Source: Actinocorallia longicatena (GTDB taxonomy: Bacteria > Actinomycetota > Actinomycetes > Streptosporangiales > Streptosporangiaceae). From it: a stretch of DNA of 64,000 nucleotides. The notes below the pieces were generated by a model that saw only the letters and a list, made by a program, of their open reading frames with translations, was not told the DNA's origin and did no database searches. The stretch is from positions 1 through 64,000 of the forward strand of contig NZ_BAAAUV010000020.1 of NCBI RefSeq assembly GCF_039534125.1, in the 5' to 3' direction. The position numbers and the translations under genes were made by a program. Below, one piece after another: positions 50,981-59,686 of this stretch (its first letter is position 1; every line of letters starts with the position of its first letter).

Positions 50981-52522
50981 ATGCCCGAAACGTGGTGGCG
51001 GGGAGCCGCGATCTACCAGGTCTACCTGCGGAGTTTCGCCGACGGTAACGGCGACGGTGTGGGTGACCTGGCCGGGCTGCGCGCCCGCCTGCCCTACCTC
51101 GCAGAGCTGGGGATCGACGCGATCTGGCTGAACCCCTGGTACCCCTCGCCGATGGCCGACGGCGGCTACGACGTGGCCGACTACCGGGACATCGAGCCCT
51201 CCTTCGGGACGCTCGGCGAGGCCGAGACCTTCATCGAAGAGGCCCACGACCTGGGCATACGCGTGATCATCGACGTCGTGCCGAACCACACGTCCGTGGC
51301 GAGCGACTGGTTCCGGCAGGCGCTCGCAGCGGCACCGGGCTCCCCGGAGCGCGCCCGCTTCTGGTTCCGCCCGGGAACAGGCGACGGGCCGCCCAACGAC
51401 TGGCAGTCGATCTTCGGCGGCCCCGCGTGGACGCAGGTCCCGGACGGCGAGTGGTACCTCCACCTGTTCGCTCCGGAGCAGCCCGACTTCAACTGGACCC
51501 ATCCCGAGGTCCACCAGGACTTCCTCGACGTGCTCCGTTTCTGGTTCGACAGGGGCGTGGACGGCATCCGCATCGACTCGGCGGCCGTCCTCATCAAGGA
51601 CCCGGACGCCGAGCCCGACGGCCTCGACCCCTACACCGACCGCGACGCCTGCCACGACGTCTACCGCGCCTGGCGCCGGCTGTCCGACGGCTACGCCGAC
51701 CGGATGCTGATCGGCGAGGTCTGGCTCCCCGACGCCGAGCGGCTGGCCCGCTACCTGCGCCCGGACGAGCTGCACACCGTCTTCAACTTCCCCTTCCTCG
51801 GCGCGCCGTGGGAGGCACCCGCGCTCAGGGCCGTCATCGACGACACCTTCGCGACGCTCGGCGACGCCCCGGCGACCTGGGTGCTGTCCAACCACGACGT
51901 GACCCGCCCGCCGACCCGCTACGGCCGGACCGACACGTCCTTCTCGCACGAGGACCGCAAGCACGGCATGGAGACCGATCCGGTCCTCGGCACCCGCCGC
52001 GCCCGCGCCGCCGCGCTGCTGTCACTGGCGCTGCCCGGCTCGGTCTACGTCTACCAGGGGGAGGAGCTGGGGCTGCCCGAGGTCGAGGATCTTCCTGACC
52101 ACCTGCTGCAGGACCCGATCTGGGAACGTTCCGGCCACACCGACCGGGGCCGCGACGGCTGCCGGGTCCCGCTCCCGTGGTCGGGCGGAGAGGCCCCGTT
52201 CGGCTTCGGCGACGGCGACCCGTGGCTGCCGCAGCCGGCGGACTGGAAGGACCTGACGGTCGAGGCGCAGGACGCCGACCCGTCCTCGATGCTCGCCCTC
52301 TACCGGCAGGGCCTGGCGATCCGCTCGGCCGAGCTCGGCGACGGCTCGATGAGCTGGCTGCCGTCGGAGGGGGACGTGCTGGCCTTCCGGCGCGAGAACG
52401 GCGTCCGGGTCGTGGTGAACCTGTCCCAGGTCGCGGTGCCGTTCGAGGGCGAGGTGCTGCTGGCCAGCGGCCAGCTCGACGGCGCCCTCCTGCCACCGGA
52501 CACGGCGGTGTGGCTGCGATGA
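50981..52522 (+). CDS. GH13 alpha-glucosidase (oligo-1,6-glucosidase/alpha-glucosidase type)
   Basis: A 513-residue glycoside hydrolase 13 enzyme with a TIM barrel and short C-terminal beta domain. The catalytic triad is visible: nucleophile D199 (GIRIDSA), acid/base E246 (IGEVWL) and D306 (SNHDV). Conserved region I is DVVPNHTS. No signal peptide, so it acts in the cytoplasm on sugars brought in by the transporter. ATG has AAGGAG upstream. The stop overlaps the ATG of an exporter ATPase gene (ATGA), an unexpected coupling. Confidence 0.92.
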   Translation: MPETWWRGAAIYQVYLRSFADGNGDGVGDLAGLRARLPYLAELGIDAIWLNPWYPSPMADGGYDVADYRDIEPSFGTLGEAETFIEEAHDLGIRVIIDVVPNHTSVASDWFRQALAAAPGSPERARFWFRPGTGDGPPNDWQSIFGGPAWTQVPDGEWYLHLFAPEQPDFNWTHPEVHQDFLDVLRFWFDRGVDGIRIDSAAVLIKDPDAEPDGLDPYTDRDACHDVYRAWRRLSDGYADRMLIGEVWLPDAERLARYLRPDELHTVFNFPFLGAPWEAPALRAVIDDTFATLGDAPATWVLSNHDVTRPPTRYGRTDTSFSHEDRKHGMETDPVLGTRRARAAALLSLALPGSVYVYQGEELGLPEVEDLPDHLLQDPIWERSGHTDRGRDGCRVPLPWSGGEAPFGFGDGDPWLPQPADWKDLTVEAQDADPSSMLALYRQGLAIRSAELGDGSMSWLPSEGDVLAFRRENGVRVVVNLSQVAVPFEGEVLLASGQLDGALLPPDTAVWLR

Positions 52523-53448
52523 CCGACGTCCTCGTCCGCGCCGAAGCACTGACCAAGATCCACGGAACCGGCCTGACGGCCGTCGACGGCATCTCCTTCG
52601 AACTCCGGCGCGGCGAGGCCTTCGGTTTCCTCGGCCCGAACGGTGCGGGGAAGTCGACGACCATGCGCATGATCGCGTGCGTGTCCCGGCCGTCCGGCGG
52701 ATCGCTCTCCCTGCTGGGGCTCGACCCCGTCGCGGACGGTCCCCGGATCCGGGCCAGGCTGGGCGTCGTCCCGCAGGAGGACACGCTCGACGACGAGCTG
52801 ACCGTGGCGGAGAACCTCTACATCTACGGCAGGTACTTCGGGCTGAGGCGCCCCGAGATCAGGGAGCGCTCCGCCCGGCTGCTGGAGTTCGCCCAGCTCA
52901 CCGAGAAGCTCGACGACCGGGTGTCGGCCCTGTCGGGCGGCATGAAGCGCCGCCTGACGATCGCCCGGTCGTTGATCAACGAACCGGAGATCCTGCTCCT
53001 GGACGAGCCGACCACGGGCCTCGACCCGCAGGCCAGGCACGTGCTGTGGGACCGGCTGTTCCGCCTCAAGCAGGACGGGGTCACCCTCGTCCTGACCACC
53101 CACTACATGGACGAGGCCGAGCAGCTCTGCGACCGGATCGCCGTGATGGACCAGGGGAGGTTCGTGGCGGAGGGCTCGCCGCGTGAACTGATCGAGGCCC
53201 ACTCCACCCGCGAGGTCCTCGAACTGCGCTTCGCTCCGGGCGAGCAGGAGGCAGCAGCCGACAAGCTCGGCGGGATCGCCGAACGGCTCGAGGTCCTGCC
53301 CGACCGGGTGCTGCTCTACGCCGACGACGGTGAGCGGGCGCTGGCCGCCGCGCACGGCCGCGCGGTCTCGCCGATCACCTCGCTGGTCCGCAGGGCCACC
53401 CTGGAGGACGTCTTCCTGACCCTGACCGGCCGAAGCCTGGTGGAGTGA
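52519..53448 (+). CDS. ABC exporter ATP-binding protein (NodI/DrrA type)
   Basis: A 309-residue ATPase with Walker A GPNGAGKST, signature LSGGMKRRL, Walker B ILLLDEPT and the DrrA/NodI-type C-terminal extension of about 80 residues. Two ABC-2 permease genes follow immediately, so it powers a heterodimeric exporter of lipo-oligosaccharide, lipid or drug type. Its ATG overlaps the GH13 stop by four bases; the two may simply share a transcript, or the exporter may be linked to glycan metabolism (inference). Confidence 0.9.
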   Translation: MTDVLVRAEALTKIHGTGLTAVDGISFELRRGEAFGFLGPNGAGKSTTMRMIACVSRPSGGSLSLLGLDPVADGPRIRARLGVVPQEDTLDDELTVAENLYIYGRYFGLRRPEIRERSARLLEFAQLTEKLDDRVSALSGGMKRRLTIARSLINEPEILLLDEPTTGLDPQARHVLWDRLFRLKQDGVTLVLTTHYMDEAEQLCDRIAVMDQGRFVAEGSPRELIEAHSTREVLELRFAPGEQEAAADKLGGIAERLEVLPDRVLLYADDGERALAAAHGRAVSPITSLVRRATLEDVFLTLTGRSLVE

Positions 53449-53449
53449 G

Positions 53450-54172
53450 ATGTTCGCCTACTGGATGCTCCACTACCGGCGGATCTGGCGCGGCACGTTC
53501 GTGATCAGTGTGCTCAATCCGCTGCTGTTCCTGTCCGGGCTCGGGGTGGGGCTCGGCGCTCTGGTCGACCGCATGGACTACGTCGCCTTCCTCGCACCGG
53601 GGCTGCTGGCCGCCGCGATGATGCAGACGGCGGCCGTCGAGGCGATGCGGCCGGTCTACCGGGCGGTGCGCGGCAGCTACCTCGCCGCCGCCGCGACCCC
53701 GCTCGGCCCCGGCGCGATCCAGCGCGCCCACCTGTCCTTCCAGGCCTTCAGGATCGTGACCAGCGGCGCGGCGTTCGTGCTGGTCATGGTCCTGTTCCGG
53801 GTGACCGGCCCGGCGCGGGCGGCGCCGCTGCTGGCGGCCTCGCTGCTGACCGGTCTCGCGTTCGCGACGCCGATCACGGCCTGGGCGGTCGGGCTCGACC
53901 GGCCGCAGGCGCTGGAGGCGCTGTTCAGGTTCGGGATCATGCCGATGTACATGTTCTCCGGCACCTTCTTCGAGACGGACTCGTTGCCGGACGTGCCCCG
54001 CTGGATCGTCGAGGCGCTGCCGCTGTGGCACGGGGTGGAGCTGTGCAGGTCCCTGTCCCTCGGCACCGCGGCCGCGGGCCCGGCCGCGATCCATGTCACC
54101 TATCTGTGCGTCCTCGCGGGCGCCGGTCTCGTCGCAGGGGCCCACCGTTACCGGAGGAGGCTGCACGCGTGA
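53450..54172 (+). CDS. ABC-2 type permease (NodJ-like), first subunit
   Basis: A 240-residue integral membrane protein with six hydrophobic segments and the ABC-2/NodJ pattern (FLAPGLLAAAMMQTA, PMYMFSGTFFE, LPLWHGVEL). It begins one base after the ATPase stop and overlaps the next permease by four bases. Together with it, it forms the membrane channel of the exporter. Confidence 0.88.
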   Translation: MFAYWMLHYRRIWRGTFVISVLNPLLFLSGLGVGLGALVDRMDYVAFLAPGLLAAAMMQTAAVEAMRPVYRAVRGSYLAAAATPLGPGAIQRAHLSFQAFRIVTSGAAFVLVMVLFRVTGPARAAPLLAASLLTGLAFATPITAWAVGLDRPQALEALFRFGIMPMYMFSGTFFETDSLPDVPRWIVEALPLWHGVELCRSLSLGTAAAGPAAIHVTYLCVLAGAGLVAGAHRYRRRLHA

Positions 54173-54921
54173 GCGCACGTCTGATGGTGGAGCGCAATCT
54201 GCTCGTCTACCGGCGCGGCTGGCCCTATCTCGCGGCCGAGGTGCTCGAACCGCTGCTCTACCTGTTCTCGATCGGGGTGGGCGTCGGGAAGCTGGTGGGC
54301 GACGTGCCCGGTCTCGACGGCGTCCCGTACGCGGAGTTCGTGGCGCCGGCCCTGCTGGCCACCTCGGCGATGAACGGCGCCGTCAACGAGACCGTGTTCA
54401 CGGTCTTCGGCCGGATCACGGCCGACCGGACCTACACCCCGATCCTCGCGACGCCGATGACCGTCCGGGACGTCGCGATGGGCGAGGCCTGGTGGGCGGT
54501 GCTGCGCGGGCTGATCGCCTCGTGCGGGTTCCTGGTGCTCGTGACGGTCTTCGGCCTGGTCCACTCGCCGTGGGCGGTGCTGACCGTACCGGGCGCGGCC
54601 CTGATCGGGTTCGCGTTCGCGGGGGCGGGACTGTACGCGGTGACCTGGCTGCGGGACTGGCACGACTTCCAGCTCGTCCAGCTCGTGATGCTGCCGATGT
54701 TCCTGTTCGCGACGACCTTCTACCCGCTGTCGGTCTATCCGGGATGGCTCCGGCCGCTGATCGCCTGCCTGCCGCTCTACCAGTGCATCGAGCTGCTGCG
54801 CGGCCCCGCGCTCGGCGACGTCGGGCCGGGACTGCTGGTCCCGGTGGTCTATCTGTCAGTGATGGGGCTGGCGGGCCTGCGTTTCGGGGTCCGCAGGCTG
54901 GAGCGGCGCCTGCTGCCCTGA
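54169..54921 (+). CDS. ABC-2 type permease (NodJ-like), second subunit
   Basis: A 250-residue membrane protein homologous in layout to the preceding permease (FVAPALLATSAMNGA, PMFLFATTFYP, LPLYQCIEL). The GTG start overlaps the upstream TGA and has GGAGGAGG upstream. Its last 66 bases overlap the 3' end of a reverse-strand membrane protein gene. Confidence 0.87.
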   Translation: MSARLMVERNLLVYRRGWPYLAAEVLEPLLYLFSIGVGVGKLVGDVPGLDGVPYAEFVAPALLATSAMNGAVNETVFTVFGRITADRTYTPILATPMTVRDVAMGEAWWAVLRGLIASCGFLVLVTVFGLVHSPWAVLTVPGAALIGFAFAGAGLYAVTWLRDWHDFQLVQLVMLPMFLFATTFYPLSVYPGWLRPLIACLPLYQCIELLRGPALGDVGPGLLVPVVYLSVMGLAGLRFGVRRLERRLLP

Positions 54922-55827
54922 GCCGGGACGCGTCCCGCGGTCGTCGGCGACGGCCGCGAACGCCAGCCCCACCCCCCACGCGAAGTACGCCGGGACGGCC
55001 ACCCAGAAGAACGTCTCCGGCAGGTCGAGCCCGTTCCCCGCGGGGAACGGGTTGCGGCCGTGCTGCCGTTCCCACACCATCTGGAGCAGCATGAGCCCGA
55101 AGTAGACGACGATGCCCGAGGCCACCCCGGTCGCGGGCCACAGCACCAGCCTGCGCGGCACCGCCCGGCCGCGCAGGAACGGCACCCAGCGCGGCCAGAT
55201 CCGTCCCCACCGGTGCACGAGCGCCAGCGGCAGCAGGGTCCCCGCGAGCAGGAACGCCGCCTCGAACGCCAGCGCCGACGCCATGTCGAGCGGCGACGAG
55301 CCGAACCCGACGACGGCCTGGGCGAGGATCCGCACCAGGCAGCCGACGACCGCGCCGTGGGCCGCCGCGTAGGCCCAGGCCGGGGTGCGGTCGAGCGCCG
55401 ATGCGGGGCCTCCTCCCCACCGGCGCTGCGCGGTCAGGGTGGCCCGGCCGAGCAGCACGCCGCCCAGCGCGCAGGCCGCCCGGTTCAGCGCCTCGGCGAA
55501 GGAGAAGTCCAGGCCGAGGCCGGGAAAGATCGCGCCTACGGCGTCCAGGAGCAGCATGGCCGCCGCCGCTGCCAGCGCGGCGCTCGCGGCCCATCCCGCG
55601 CCCAGCAGTGCCGGGCGCGGTGCCCCGGCGGGGTCGCTGGAGGCCACCGCGACGGCCGTGACCAGCGCCGCGAGGCACAGTCCCGCGGCGCCCCAGCCGG
55701 TGAAGACGACCAGGTCGCCGAACCTGCCCGACAGGCCGCCGGGCAGCCCGGAGGCCGCCCACCAGACGCGCAGAGCCGCGTATCCGCCGAGCCACGCGAC
55801 CGGCGCCCACTTCCACGTGACGCTCAT
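54856..55827 (-). CDS. Polytopic membrane protein of unknown function
   Basis: A 323-residue protein with about eight hydrophobic segments and a polar 30-residue C-terminus. I recognise no family. Some bends (VVYFGLMLLQMVWE, FFWVAVPAYFAWGVGL) suggest a membrane-spanning domain without catalytic motifs. The C-terminal 22 codons overlap the end of the exporter permease gene on the other strand, which is unusual and means that either the overlap is real or the tail is a recent extension. ATG at 55827 lacks a clear ribosome-binding site. Confidence 0.7.
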   Translation of the reverse strand: MSVTWKWAPVAWLGGYAALRVWWAASGLPGGLSGRFGDLVVFTGWGAAGLCLAALVTAVAVASSDPAGAPRPALLGAGWAASAALAAAAAMLLLDAVGAIFPGLGLDFSFAEALNRAACALGGVLLGRATLTAQRRWGGGPASALDRTPAWAYAAAHGAVVGCLVRILAQAVVGFGSSPLDMASALAFEAAFLLAGTLLPLALVHRWGRIWPRWVPFLRGRAVPRRLVLWPATGVASGIVVYFGLMLLQMVWERQHGRNPFPAGNGLDLPETFFWVAVPAYFAWGVGLAFAAVADDRGTRPGSGQQAPLQPADPETQARQPHH

Positions 55828-55904
55828 GGGGTCCAGCCTGCGCCGTCGCCCGGAAGACCACTTCCCTCACCCGGGCGAGTGCCCTCCCTCGCGAGAGTGA
55901 ACCT

Positions 55905-55968
55905 CTCTTGCACAGATTTTTCTCATTGCTGTTGAACTCTTGCATTGTTCTGTCCAGTTCCTTATCGT
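55905..55968 (+). promoter_or_regulatory. Predicted promoter of the GH87-type glucanase gene
   Basis: TTGCAT (55940-55945), 17 bases, TATCGT (55963-55968): a good vegetative-type promoter with a start near 55975, about 90 bases before the ATG. CTCTTGCA occurs twice, at 55905 and 55937, 32 bases (three helical turns) apart, as possible activator or LacI-type half sites. Confidence 0.5.
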
Positions 55969-56065
55969 CTGTGACGCGTCCCACATGCCGCCCTCCCACG
56001 GCAGGTGCCACCCCCCGACGCGCGGCGCACGGCTGCGCGCTGACCTGAGAGGTTGCGGATCCGGG

Positions 56066-59000
56066 ATGAGATCCAGGCACTCCCGTCTGCTGCTGGCGAT
56101 AGCGCTGGCCGTACCAGGAACCTTCGTGCTGACGGCGCCGGCCGCCGCGGCGGAGACCAACCTGGCGCTGGGCAGGGCCACGTCGGCCAGCACCAGCACC
56201 AACCCCTACAACCCGCCCAACGTCACCGACGGCGACCAGGGCACCTACTGGGAGAGCGCGAACAACGCCTTCCCGCAGTGGGTGCAGATCGACCTCGGTT
56301 CCTCGGTGGACACCAACAAGGTCGTGCTGAAGCTGCCCGCCGCGAACTGGGGCGCCCGCACCGAGACGCTCTCGGTCCAGGGCAGCACCAACGGCACGAG
56401 CTTCACCGACCTCGTCGGCTCCGGCGGCCGGGTCTTCGACCCCGCGGCGAACAACACCGTGACGCTGAACTACGGCTCCACGCCGACCCGCTACGTGCGG
56501 ATCAACGTCACCGGGAACACCGGCTGGCCCGCGGGGCAGCTCTCGGAGGTCGAGGTCTACGGCCCGTCGGCCGGCGACCAGACCGCCCCGACCGCCCCGT
56601 CCGGACTGGCCTTCACCGAGCAGACGCCCGGCCAGGTCAAGCTGACGTGGGGCGCCTCCTCGGACCTCGTCGGCGTCACCGGTTACGACGTCTACGCCAA
56701 CGACCAGCTGCGCGGCAGCGTCGCGGGCAACGTCCTGACCTACACCGACGGCCAGCCCACGAGCGCGACGGTCTCCTACACCGTGCGCGCCAGGGACGCC
56801 GCGGGCAACGTGTCGGGGAACTCCAACACCGTCACCCGCCAGGGCACCGGCACCTTCTCCAACCTTGCGGCGGGCAAGCCCATCACCGCCTCCTCGACGG
56901 TCTTCACCTTCCTCGGCCCGAACGCCAACGACGGCAGCCTCGCCACGTACTGGGAGTCGGCGGGCGGCGCCTACCCGGCGACCCTCGCGGTCGACCTGGG
57001 CGCCAAGGGCGTCCTCGACTCCGTCCTGGTCAAGCTGAACCCCGACCAGGCCTGGGGCGCCCGCACCCAGAAGATCGGCGTCGAGGGCCGCAACTCCTCC
57101 ACCGGTGCGTGGACCACGCTGGCCCCGACCGTGGACCGGAACTTCACCCCCTCCACCGGCAACTCCGCGACGATCCCCGTCTCCGGCACGTACGCGCAGG
57201 TCAGGCTGGTCGTCACGGCGAACTCCGGAGCCCCGGGCGCCCAGGTCGCCGAGTACGAGGTGCGCGGCACCCCCGCTCCGGCGGCCGACCTCACCGCGGG
57301 CAAGGTCACCTGGACCCCGGCGAACCCGACGGAGGCCGACGCCGTCACCTTCTCGGCGACGGTCACCAACAGCGGCACCGCGGCCTCGGAGGCCAGCAAG
57401 CTGGACTTCCTGATCGGCGGCCAGAAGGTCGGCGCCTCGGTGAACGTCGGCGCGCTCGCCGCGGGGGCCTCCGCGACGGTCACGCTGAACGCCGGCGCCC
57501 GTCCGGCGGGCACCTACGCGGTGACCGCCAAGGCCGACGCGGCCGACGAGATCATCGAGCTGAACGAGACCAACAACACCGGCGCGTCCGCGAGCCTGGT
57601 CGTCGCCCAGGTCGCCAGTTCCGACATCGTCCCGGCCGCCACCACCTGGTCGCCCGGCAACCCGCAGCCCGGTGCCGCCGTCTCCTTCGCGGTGACGCTC
57701 GGCAACCTCGGAACCCAGGCCACGGCGGGCGGTGCGCACGCCGTCACCGTCGAGGTCCTGGACGCGAACAACGCGGTCGTGAAGACCCTGAGCGGCTCCT
57801 TCACCGGCGCCATCGCCCCGGGCCAGACCGCCGGGCCGATCGCGCTCCCCGGAACCTGGACGGCCGGCAGCGGCCGCTACTCGGTCCGCACCACGGTCGC
57901 CGACGACGCGAACGAGGTCGCGGCCAAGCGCGCCAACAACACCTCCACCCAGGGCTTCTACGCGGGCCGCGGCGCGAACCTGCCCTTCGACCACCTCGAG
58001 GCCGAGGACGCCGCGCTGTCGGGCGGGGCGGCCCTGGTGGGCCCGAACCGCAAGATCGGAGACCTCGCCGGTGAGGCGTCCGGCCGCAGGGCCGTCACCC
58101 TCAACACCACCGGCTCGGCCGTGTCCTTCACGACCAAGTCGCCGACCAACACCCTCGTCACCCGCTTCTCCCTGCCGGACTCGGCCGGTGGCGGCGGCAT
58201 CACCTCGACGCTCAACATCTACGTCAACGACGTCTTCCTCAAGGCGATCGACCTGACCTCGCGCTACACCTGGATGTACGGCAACGAGGCGAGCCCGAAC
58301 AACTCGCCCGGCTCCGGCGGCCCCCGCCACATCTACGACGAGGCCAACGTCCTGCTCGGCACCACGGTCCCGCAGGGTTCGAAGATCACGCTCAAGAAGG
58401 ACGCGGCCAACACCTCGACCTACGCGATCGACTTCGTCGACACCGAGCTCGCGACCGTCGTCCCGAACCCGGACGCCTCGAAGTACGCGGTCCCGGCGGG
58501 CACCACCCACCAGGACGTCCAGAACGCCCTCGACCAGGTCCGCCAGAGCAGCACGCTCGTCGGCGTCTACCTGCCCCCGGGCCTCTACCAGACCTCGAAC
58601 AAGTTCCAGGTCTACGGCAAGGCCGTGAAGGTCGTCGGCGCGGGCCCCTGGTTCACCCGCTTCACGACCCCGCAGGGCCAGGAGAACACGGACGCGGGTT
58701 TCCGCACCGAGGCCTCCTCCAACGGCTCGACCTTCTCCGGGTTCGGCTTCTTCGGGAACTACACCTCCCGGATCGACGGCCCCGGCAAGGTCTTCGACTT
58801 CACCAACGTCGCGAACATGACGGTCGACGACATCTGGGTCGAGCACATGGTCTGCATGTTCTGGGGGACCAACGTCGACAACTCCACGATCAGGAACTCG
58901 CGGGTGCGCGACACGTGGGCGGACGGCGTCAACCTGACCAACGGCAGCAGCAACAACACCGTCAGCAACGTCGAGTCGCGGACCTCGGGTGATGACAGCT

Positions 59001-59641
59001 TCGCGCTGTTCCCGGCGATCGACGGCGGCGGAGGCCAGGAGACCGGCAACGTCTTCGAGAACCTGACCTCGAGCCTGACCTGGCGCGCGGCGGGCCTGGC
59101 GGTCTACGGCGGAGCCGGGAACACCTTCCGGAACCTGCTGATCTCCGACACGCTCACCTACTCGGGCCTCACCATCGCGACCCTGCAGTTCGGCGGGATC
59201 CCGGCGCTGGGCTTCGAGGCCCCGAACTCGGTCTTCGAGAACATCTCACTGGTCAGGGACGGCGGCCACTTCTGGGGCCAGCAGACCTTCCCCGCCCTGT
59301 GGCTGTTCTCCGGCGAGTTCCCCTTCCAGGCGATCCGCATCAACAACGTGGACATCGTCGATCCCACCTACCACGGGATCATGTTCCAGACGAAGTACGC
59401 GGGCGGTCCGCTGAAGCCGATCCAGGACCTGGTGCTGACCAACGTCAGGATCTCGGGCGCGCAGAAGAGCGGCGACGAGTTCGACGCCAAGTCCGGGTTC
59501 GGCATCTGGGTGAACGAGATGCCCGAGGCGGGTCAGGGCCCGGCGGTGGGCTCGGCGACCTTCAACGGGCTCACGTTCGCGAACAACTTCCAGAACATCA
59601 AGAACACGACGTCGACCTTCACGATCGTCCAGAACCCCTAG
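56066..59641 (+). CDS. Secreted multidomain GH87-type alpha-1,3-glucanase (mycodextranase/mutanase)
   Basis: A 1191-residue secreted protein. Signal peptide about 1-29 (cut after APAAAA), discoidin/F5-8C module about 30-170, fibronectin III about 175-260, second discoidin about 265-405, two CARDB modules about 407-515 and 517-635, then a beta-helix catalytic region 640-1191. The catalytic region has WADGVNLTN (D953) and SGDDSF (D976, D977); three aspartates with this 23-residue spacing are those described in GH87 alpha-1,3-glucanases. Likely degrades fungal-wall or biofilm alpha-1,3-glucan. The ATG at 56066 is chosen for the signal peptide; the frame is open for 42 further codons. Confidence 0.82.
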   Translation: MRSRHSRLLLAIALAVPGTFVLTAPAAAAETNLALGRATSASTSTNPYNPPNVTDGDQGTYWESANNAFPQWVQIDLGSSVDTNKVVLKLPAANWGARTETLSVQGSTNGTSFTDLVGSGGRVFDPAANNTVTLNYGSTPTRYVRINVTGNTGWPAGQLSEVEVYGPSAGDQTAPTAPSGLAFTEQTPGQVKLTWGASSDLVGVTGYDVYANDQLRGSVAGNVLTYTDGQPTSATVSYTVRARDAAGNVSGNSNTVTRQGTGTFSNLAAGKPITASSTVFTFLGPNANDGSLATYWESAGGAYPATLAVDLGAKGVLDSVLVKLNPDQAWGARTQKIGVEGRNSSTGAWTTLAPTVDRNFTPSTGNSATIPVSGTYAQVRLVVTANSGAPGAQVAEYEVRGTPAPAADLTAGKVTWTPANPTEADAVTFSATVTNSGTAASEASKLDFLIGGQKVGASVNVGALAAGASATVTLNAGARPAGTYAVTAKADAADEIIELNETNNTGASASLVVAQVASSDIVPAATTWSPGNPQPGAAVSFAVTLGNLGTQATAGGAHAVTVEVLDANNAVVKTLSGSFTGAIAPGQTAGPIALPGTWTAGSGRYSVRTTVADDANEVAAKRANNTSTQGFYAGRGANLPFDHLEAEDAALSGGAALVGPNRKIGDLAGEASGRRAVTLNTTGSAVSFTTKSPTNTLVTRFSLPDSAGGGGITSTLNIYVNDVFLKAIDLTSRYTWMYGNEASPNNSPGSGGPRHIYDEANVLLGTTVPQGSKITLKKDAANTSTYAIDFVDTELATVVPNPDASKYAVPAGTTHQDVQNALDQVRQSSTLVGVYLPPGLYQTSNKFQVYGKAVKVVGAGPWFTRFTTPQGQENTDAGFRTEASSNGSTFSGFGFFGNYTSRIDGPGKVFDFTNVANMTVDDIWVEHMVCMFWGTNVDNSTIRNSRVRDTWADGVNLTNGSSNNTVSNVESRTSGDDSFALFPAIDGGGGQETGNVFENLTSSLTWRAAGLAVYGGAGNTFRNLLISDTLTYSGLTIATLQFGGIPALGFEAPNSVFENISLVRDGGHFWGQQTFPALWLFSGEFPFQAIRINNVDIVDPTYHGIMFQTKYAGGPLKPIQDLVLTNVRISGAQKSGDEFDAKSGFGIWVNEMPEAGQGPAVGSATFNGLTFANNFQNIKNTTSTFTIVQNP

Positions 59642-59650
59642 GGGCCGTCT

Positions 59651-59686
59651 GAGGGCCGTGGGTGTTGGGAGGCACCCGCGGCCCTC
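59651..59686. terminator. Bidirectional terminator after the glucanase gene
   Basis: A 14-bp stem with one G-U pair (left arm GAGGGCCGTGGGTG, right arm CACCCGCGGCCCTC) and 8-base loop, between two converging genes. The right arm reaches the first stop bases of the hydrolase gene. Confidence 0.7.
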
